NCBI GenBank assembly: GCA_025642075.2
Contig: JAODUO010000116.1
Coordinates: 342,001-406,000, forward strand
Origin: Ridgeia piscesae
Lineage: Eukaryota; Annelida; Polychaeta; Sabellida; Siboglinidae
Direction: 5' to 3'
Length of the DNA stretch: 64,000 nucleotides
Numbering within the stretch: position 1 is the stretch's first letter; the number at the start of each line of letters is the position of its first letter. The translations under genes and the position numbers were made by a program. Positions 57,936 to 64,000 of this stretch are shown in pieces. The notes beneath the pieces were generated by a model. The model was not told the DNA's origin. It ran no database searches and saw nothing but the letters and a program-made list of their open reading frames with translations.

Positions 57936-60900
57936 GTAAGACCAGTTTCTACTGAGTAAAAAATTCTCCATTTCATGTGCTGACACCTGTACTTCCGTCT
58001 ACTTCTGCAATTGGCAGGATTCTAAAGTCAAATTATTGACTAATGTAGTCTAAAACTAAATGGAATTTACTGATCCAAGCTGTGGGAATCAACAGCAGGT
58101 TATTGTGATACATATAAGTTGTAGTTTACTTGTCTGTGGGATCTTTTGGCTACTCGGGATCTATAATTTCCCAATATACTTGGTAGAATGGATCAGTGGC
58201 ATTAGATCCTCTACCGAAAGACATCAAAAAGTGATATGAATAAAACTGCCCACGTTTCAACGTATTCAATCAGCAATCCAATCTTCTAACCCCGCCCCCA
58301 TCTCATTGAAGTCAAACCTAAAGTCGGCAATGTAGTCATCATAACATGGAGTTAACATAAGGGATACTGGTTAGTTTGATGCAACAATTACAAAGAACTA
58401 AAACTCCCCAAAATGATTGTGCTTAGGGTCAGTGGAGGGTTGTGGTGGAGTTGAAATGGGAGGGGTCAAGTGAGAAATGACAAACAACTCCATGCAAGGA
58501 TTCACTCTTCACTCAGTATACATTTTAGAGTTTGTTCTAGTAATAAATAAAAGTGTATGACATCACAAACTCTACGACCATTAAGCTTGCTTATCACAAA
58601 CAATAAAAATAAATCTGTGATCAACTATTTATTCAATTTGTACTAAATTTGAAATTAGTTTACAATATATTAATTTCATATAATAAGAACCGTTTATTTA
58701 TGTTTGTGTAGTATGCAGGGAATGCCAATTGCAAAGAACATTATAGTCCAATAAAATAATAATTAACAACTGTTCTCCTCAAAGGTAGGGTTAGTATTTA
58801 GTATACTACACTGTATATACATAAAATGTATAGTTGGATATTTGAGTGCTTTTAATTATTATTACCAAAACATCACAAGTTCTACTGTTGCTCTGTAAAC
58901 AATGAACCCAGTAAACTGCTCCAAGTACCCTGTTTGACTGGTTCTACTTGACAAAATAGTTTAGATGACCCATTGATTGTTGACTTAAACCCATTGATTA
59001 GCTCATTAACACCCAATTAGTAGGTGGATTTCTAGCAAGCACCCTGACTAATTAAGGACTACACCCATTTTATTTACTCATCATTTACTTGGTCTACTGG
59101 TTTTGCATTATAAACAGGCATTGTAGAAATATTATTGGTTATACAATGTTTTGAATATATTAACTTAAATTCTTAGTTTTATTTAAAACATGGTCTACTG
59201 GTCTAAGGAATCAAATACAGTATATTATATACAGCGTTTTTGTATATTGATTGATTACAACATTACAATGTGTTGATAGGTGTAAACATTTACATTTCAA
59301 TTATTTATGTAGGCTTAATATTGAAACACATGTATTAAAAAAATAACAAACTTTATTAAAAAGCATTGCTCCCAGGCGCTTTATATACATGTATTAATTT
59401 TTTTTTAAATGAGAATAATAATTGCGTAATGTATGGGTAAATGCATTTGATATCAGTAGTAACATTTTGCAGAAAATCTTAAAATGATAACAATTAACAA
59501 TGGCTAATTACAGACATTAAAGTAGAAAGTTATTGTCATAAACCCAACTGAACAATTATATGCGGCATCCAATAAGTACTTTACATCTTTAAAGGGACTG
59601 TTCTGTTGTTCTAACCCTCTGCCAACACCTGTCCATTGTGCCAAGTGACACCTGCAGCTCAGGTGAGACCTGCTTAGGACCTTCCCTTGTGCCTGCTCTC
59701 ACCCAGTACCTCCAGGTGCTACAAGGGTGCTACATGACCAGTCTTTTGTCTTGAGCCACTAATAAAATCAACTCACAACTACCCAGATTACTATCTGTGT
59801 ACACAGCCATTGTTTCACCTGATCTCCAATTGGCTGGTCAACAATGGTACCTTAGCTTAGTCAAACACAGGAGTAGGGATGAGTCCTTAGACCAAGGAGT
59901 GAATCTCCCTGGCTAGTTCCCAGAGGAAGGGGTTGTGAGGGGTGTATCAGTCAGGGTGCACACTGCCCAGCCACAGGGACAACTTCTAGGAGCTTCACGT
60001 CTGCTGCCTGTCTGTTCCAGTGCAGGAAACCAGCACACGTGAGTGCACTGTTGGTATTCTACCTCTGTAGTATCTATCGTAGCAGTTTATTATTATCTAT
60101 TCTACTATTTGGGTACACAGCAGCACAACACACCTTCTGTTTTAGCTCTGTTTTTTTTTTTCTATAAAACCATTCTGAAGCTGTAAACAGAAGACATATG
60201 TTGCATTTATTTCCCATATTTGGGGCTACTTCAAGTGTTCTGTCCATCAAAAAGGTATTTGAGAAGTGTTTGTAGTTTGTCTGAAACATGTTACTTTACT
60301 ACGTTGTAACAAATGTGACATAAGTAACAGTGGCCAATGCAATAATATTTATTCTTATAGCAATACATAGTATTTTTGTGTATGTGGTAAATAATTTTAG
60401 GCAGTGGCTACGCGTATGTGAGCCGTACGTTTAGGCCCCTTAAAAGTACGGCATTCATACTGCGCATGCGTATTTTTGCTTTATTTTCGGTTAATTGAGC
60501 TGTATTTTTAGCATCGTTTATCTAAGGTACGGCATTCGATAAGCGCATGAGCATGATTTCTATACGTGAGCCTTATCTTTAGTAGCTGTCAGTTCCAAAA
60601 GTTTCCCCGCACATGCATGTTTATATACATAAGCTCTATTGCTGTATCTTTAGCAAACAAATATAAAAGTATGTGATTTTTTTCGTGCATGCATGTTGAT
60701 GTACGTATGAACGGAAGCTCTTGTGAGATTTTGTGCATGTTATATTTTTTGCATGTTGACATATATGTAGCCCTTGGCAGTCAGTAAATCTAACAACGTC
60801 GAACAAAATCGCTCCCTTGTGTAATTCGTACGATGTGACGAGACGGACGCAGCATGCTTGCGCAGAATTGAAAAACAGGATACGTGCGCATCCTCACGTA

Positions 60901-63545
60901 CGGTTAGGCCACTGGTCTAAAGATACGGCTCACGTACGCATAGACCCTTCGATAATTTTAGGCCGATTCTTTTAAGGCTCCTTGTTATTCTAATTTTTTA
61001 CAAACTTTGTTGCAAATGTTAATGACCATACAACTTCTACATTTGGCATGCAAGTGTTCCACCCTGCATGCATTTGACTGGATGGGGGGGCGTGGAAGTA
61101 AACAACAGACAATGGCTACAAATAACCCCATTCATACGTCTCATTTGTCATTAGTGTATGTATATAGAATATACCTGTTAATTTAAAGGCCCTTCCATAA
61201 AACTGAGGAAGTTGATCCTATGTAACAGTATCTACCAATACTTTCTTGATGGAGTTGATCTAGTCACAAGATGAATTAAACACATTTTTTCCTTGTCTAT
61301 TCACTCATGACAACATACACCATAATACCAATCTTATCAGTTGGTGAATGAAACGGTGATACCTCACTTGAGGGTTTAAACTTTTAACAATTCATTTGTG
61401 CATATTGGGTGGGGTGCAATTTTTAAAATAAAGGAAACCAAAGGGCAATTGTGCAGAATATTTTACCAGTAATGATAAATGCCAAATTCATTTGTATGGA
61501 TTTTGTTATTTTCATAGAAAGGCTGATGCGACAAATTTAAGATGTATTTTGTTATTTCTGCTTAAACCTGTTTTGTTGCTATAACTTGTAAAAAAATCTG
61601 AATTGACAAGAATAAGAGAAACCAATAAATGAGCTGACATATTTGTAAACATGTCAAACAAAATGAAGTACAAGCTATGCATGGTGTTGTATCATGCATG
61701 GTGTTTGCAATGTGTGCCTCAATTATTCTAAAATCTTCATCTGACGAATGCAGCTGGATAAAGTTATTATATTGTTTACCTGGGATATTTGTATAAACCA
61801 AATACCATGTTTTGTTTGTTTTTAATGCAGTTGTACATCGTTTCGTTTCATTATTTCTAGTACTGTATGCATTCCAAAACCGGGAACAGGTTAAATAAGA
61901 AGAGTAGAAACTCATGATGAAAACGGCACTAACCATACATAACCATACAAATACATTTATTGGTTTTGGTTTTCTAGATAATAACTACTGTATTATTAAA
62001 AAAACTGATGGAAATGATACATACATTTACATGCATAGACTCAGACAACTGAAGTATATTTCCCCTTTAATTTCCTGTTATAGTGTAGATAAAAAAAGCA
62101 AGTTGTCTACAGTGGCACACTTATTTGATGCTTTCAATTACTAACAAACCTCATTCAAAATCTAACCCAATTCAATATAATATGATTCTTTTTATTATGA
62201 TTATAATGTAACTTTTTCTATATGATATTCATCAAGCTTCACATACAAGTAGTTAATTAATAAAAAAAAATTGCAGAAAGAACCAATAAAGAAAGAACCA
62301 ATATGTCACTGCCTGAATAAAATATGTAGACAAAGTATATATTACTAGTCACTGTCAACAAGTCCTAATGCATATCGTAAAACTGTTTTGTGTTTCACAG
62401 AGGTGACTGTAAAGACGAACCCAACAACGATGTCGGTGAACAGTTTCTGGGGCCACTCACACCAGATGGCGCCGGCGAAATCAACGACGATCAAATCAGA
62501 GCCGATCACCATAAAACGTGAACACAGTGGACACCGGGATAGGTCACCAGTTCGACCGCTGCGTGATCTGTCCGTGACCCCGCCACGACCTCAAGTGGAG
62601 AAACCGAAATTTGTGCGACCATGGGAAATGAGTCCGGTAAAGCAGCGGGCGGCATCAGTAACGACACCTCCCAGCGTGCCTTCGCTTCCACTGATGTGGA
62701 GTTCTACGCCGTACAACATGCACATGCCTCTGATCCCGTGGATCGGCAGTCCATCCTACGTACCTCAGCCAACGCCATATCGACTAATGGGAGCCTACGG
62801 ACAGATGATGTCGCCGTCCTACCTCGGCAGCCCCCTGGGAAGATGTCTGCCTATGCTCCCTGGCAGCGCTGCTCCCTCGGACGACAGCGGGTTCCAGTCG
62901 TTCAGCAGCAGCAGTAGCGCCATCTCAGGGACGAGTCCAAAGGAGAAAGACCTGCAGGGAAAAGGCTGTCGCAAACACCTGAGTCCGCGTGCCATTCAAC
63001 TGATGGAGGAGTGGTACCGAGTCAACTTCGACCATCCGTACCCGAGCAACGAGATGATCGATTACTTTGCAGCAGAAGGCGGCATCTCCATCGTGCAGGT
63101 GAAGAAGTGGATGGCAAACAAACGCGTGCGTTCATTCAACACCCTCTCGTTCAACGGCTCGATCCACCCAAAGCGCCTGAAGCGCTTACAGAGGATGTCA
63201 CTGATGCGTAACACGACCTCACGACACATGACGTCACGTGACCTGGAAGCGAGGCTCGAGAGCTTCACGGCAATACAGCTGCTGAACCAGTGGTATCAGG
63301 AACATGCCGACTGCCCATACCCGACGCAGCAAGAAAAAGAGGACCTGGCTAAGCAATGTGGAATTCAAGTGTCACATGTGACATCGTGGCTGGAAAATCG
63401 AAGAAGCAGCGCTTCGCCGCTGCGTCAAGGTGCGTGTCACTACAACAAGCAGACTCTGCTTAGTGACAAGGCAAGAGTATGCAGTGTCAGTTGTAGGCTG
63501 GACTTCCAACCTGCAGAACCGCTGGTCCACCAGTACTGTCACTGA
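57644..63545 (+). CDS. protein with two TALE-like homeodomains (gene span)
   Basis: Two exons joined in phase give 478 codons from the ATG at 57644, or 434 from the in-frame ATG at 57776. The N-terminal part is Pro/Ser/Met-rich with two SUMO-type motifs (IKSEP, IKREH). Homeodomain 1 (62973-63143) has the three-residue loop extension with HPYPS and recognition helix KKWMANKRVR. Homeodomain 2 (about 63255-63410) has CPYPT and SWLENRRSS. Both keep Trp48, Asn51 and Arg53, but position 49 is Met or Leu instead of Phe. The PYP loop and helix 3 resemble PBC/TALE proteins, which bind DNA in the nucleus. TALE genes are known to have expanded in spiralians (SPILE group), often as divergent early-embryo factors; membership here is inference. 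Two homeodomains in one TALE protein is unusual. Confidence 0.85.
57936..62400 (+). other. double-TALE gene intron
   Basis: 4.5-kb AT-rich intron holding the inverted-repeat element at 60403-60951. 59590-60060 is more G+C rich and contains CCAAT and CAGGTG motifs plus a possible 18-bp micro-exon at 60021-60038. Confidence 0.6.
60403..60951. mobile_element. 549-bp terminal-inverted-repeat element in the double-TALE intron
   Basis: Both ends carry an inverted CTA(C/T)GCGTA(T/C)GTGAGCCGTA motif; a further copy, CTATACGTGAGCCTTATC, lies inside near 60560. A perfect 12-bp direct repeat ATAATTTTAGGC lies immediately outside both ends (60391-60402 and 60952-60963). The interior is CpG-rich compared with its AT-rich surroundings and has no long frame. 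Superfamily unknown. Confidence 0.72.
62401..63545 (+). CDS. double-TALE gene exon 2 (both homeodomains)
   Basis: This 1145-bp exon after GTTTCACAG contains everything recognisable: SUMO-type motifs, a Pro/Ser/Tyr-rich region, a Ser run, two TALE homeodomains joined by a basic linker (SIHPKRLKRLQRMS), and a C-terminal Cys/His-containing tail ending HQYCH. TGA is at 63543-63545. It is more G+C rich than the flanks and open throughout. Confidence 0.9.
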
Positions 63546-64000
63546 CCACAACAGTATTGACCTATAGTACACCAGTACTGACCATATGAGTATGAGAGAC
63601 ATTGTACATAGACTTGGGACAATATATATATATATGTAATGAAATGAACAAAGTAGCACTGTTTTCTAAATGCACATTCATTAACCGATGTTGTTAATAT
63701 AATATGTATATCACACTTTGTATTTATAATGCACACTAATATATCACACAAGAATTGGCAAACGGAAAAATGTAAAAGGGTATGATTGCCCATTTGAGTT
63801 TTGTAATTAATTGCAAATAAGCCTAATACTATGTATTATATTTTGCAAAATTGAGAGTACTGTGCAAGACAGATACTAATAATGAATTATGATATTAAAC
63901 AGGACCTAGTTGGCTGAAATACACCTAATTTTAAGAGAGAATTTTTCAAACAGTTTACAATTCTCCAACAGGTTTATAAATATAGATGCAATGATTGTAT
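63546..64000 (+). other. 3' flank / probable 3' UTR of the double-TALE gene
   Basis: AT-rich sequence without a supported gene. An ATTAAA at 63894-63899 is the only candidate poly(A) signal noticed. Confidence 0.35.

Noticed and set aside
62621..62917. 98-codon plus-strand frame within the homeobox exon
   Set aside because: Out-of-frame shadow of the double-TALE reading frame.

Overview
This is a eukaryotic nuclear window: spliced genes with GT-AG introns, AT-rich intergenic DNA, many micro- and minisatellites, tRNA-derived SINEs, a decayed LINE and small DNA transposons. A diverged homeobox protein with two TALE-type homeodomains, AT-rich composition and compact conserved animal genes suggest a marine invertebrate. 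A spiralian/lophotrochozoan such as a mollusc is my best guess; this is inference.

Four protein genes can be read exon by exon, and nearly every splice phase closes. (1) Minus strand, 21751 down to 1 and off the left edge: EHBP1 (EH domain-binding protein 1), ten coding exons from the start Met through the N-terminal C2 domain, one NPF motif and the CH domain. A 5' UTR exon part lies at 21752-21794. (2) Plus strand, 27832-41380: a C2H2 zinc-finger protein I cannot name, nine firm exons plus one doubtful one inside a minisatellite. Its last exon carries a recent in-frame duplication of a finger. (3) Minus strand, 54787 down to 47823: the C-terminal part of PPP4R4 (regulatory subunit 4 of protein phosphatase 4), nine exons to the stop codon. 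Its N-terminal half was not found. (4) Plus strand, 57644-63545: a two-exon gene for a protein with two TALE-like homeodomains.

The genes appear unrelated in function: endocytic/actin adaptor, putative transcription factor, phosphatase subunit, homeobox factor. EHBP1 and the zinc-finger gene diverge from a roughly 27.4-27.8 kb interval that may be a shared promoter.

The rest is dominated by tandem repeats. Many introns carry their own array: 17-bp, 16-bp, 4-bp, 20-bp, 15-bp, 27-bp, 39-bp, 42-bp, about 43-bp and 21-bp units. These produce the longest open frames in the window, which I regard as non-coding. The most notable arrays are the roughly 25-copy repeat at 36.96-38.36 kb, whose unit contains a splice acceptor and the start of a zinc finger, and the 27-bp array at 15.6-16.5 kb that puts a CACGTG E-box in most units.

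Mobile elements include five SINE copies in one orientation, two related hAT-like elements with 8-bp target duplications, a 549-bp inverted-repeat element flanked by a 12-bp direct repeat, another MITE-like element at 7.4-7.8 kb, two hAT-like ends next to TA repeats, and a CR1/L2-type LINE fragment. I saw no CRISPR array, bacterial operon, rRNA or functional tRNA gene.
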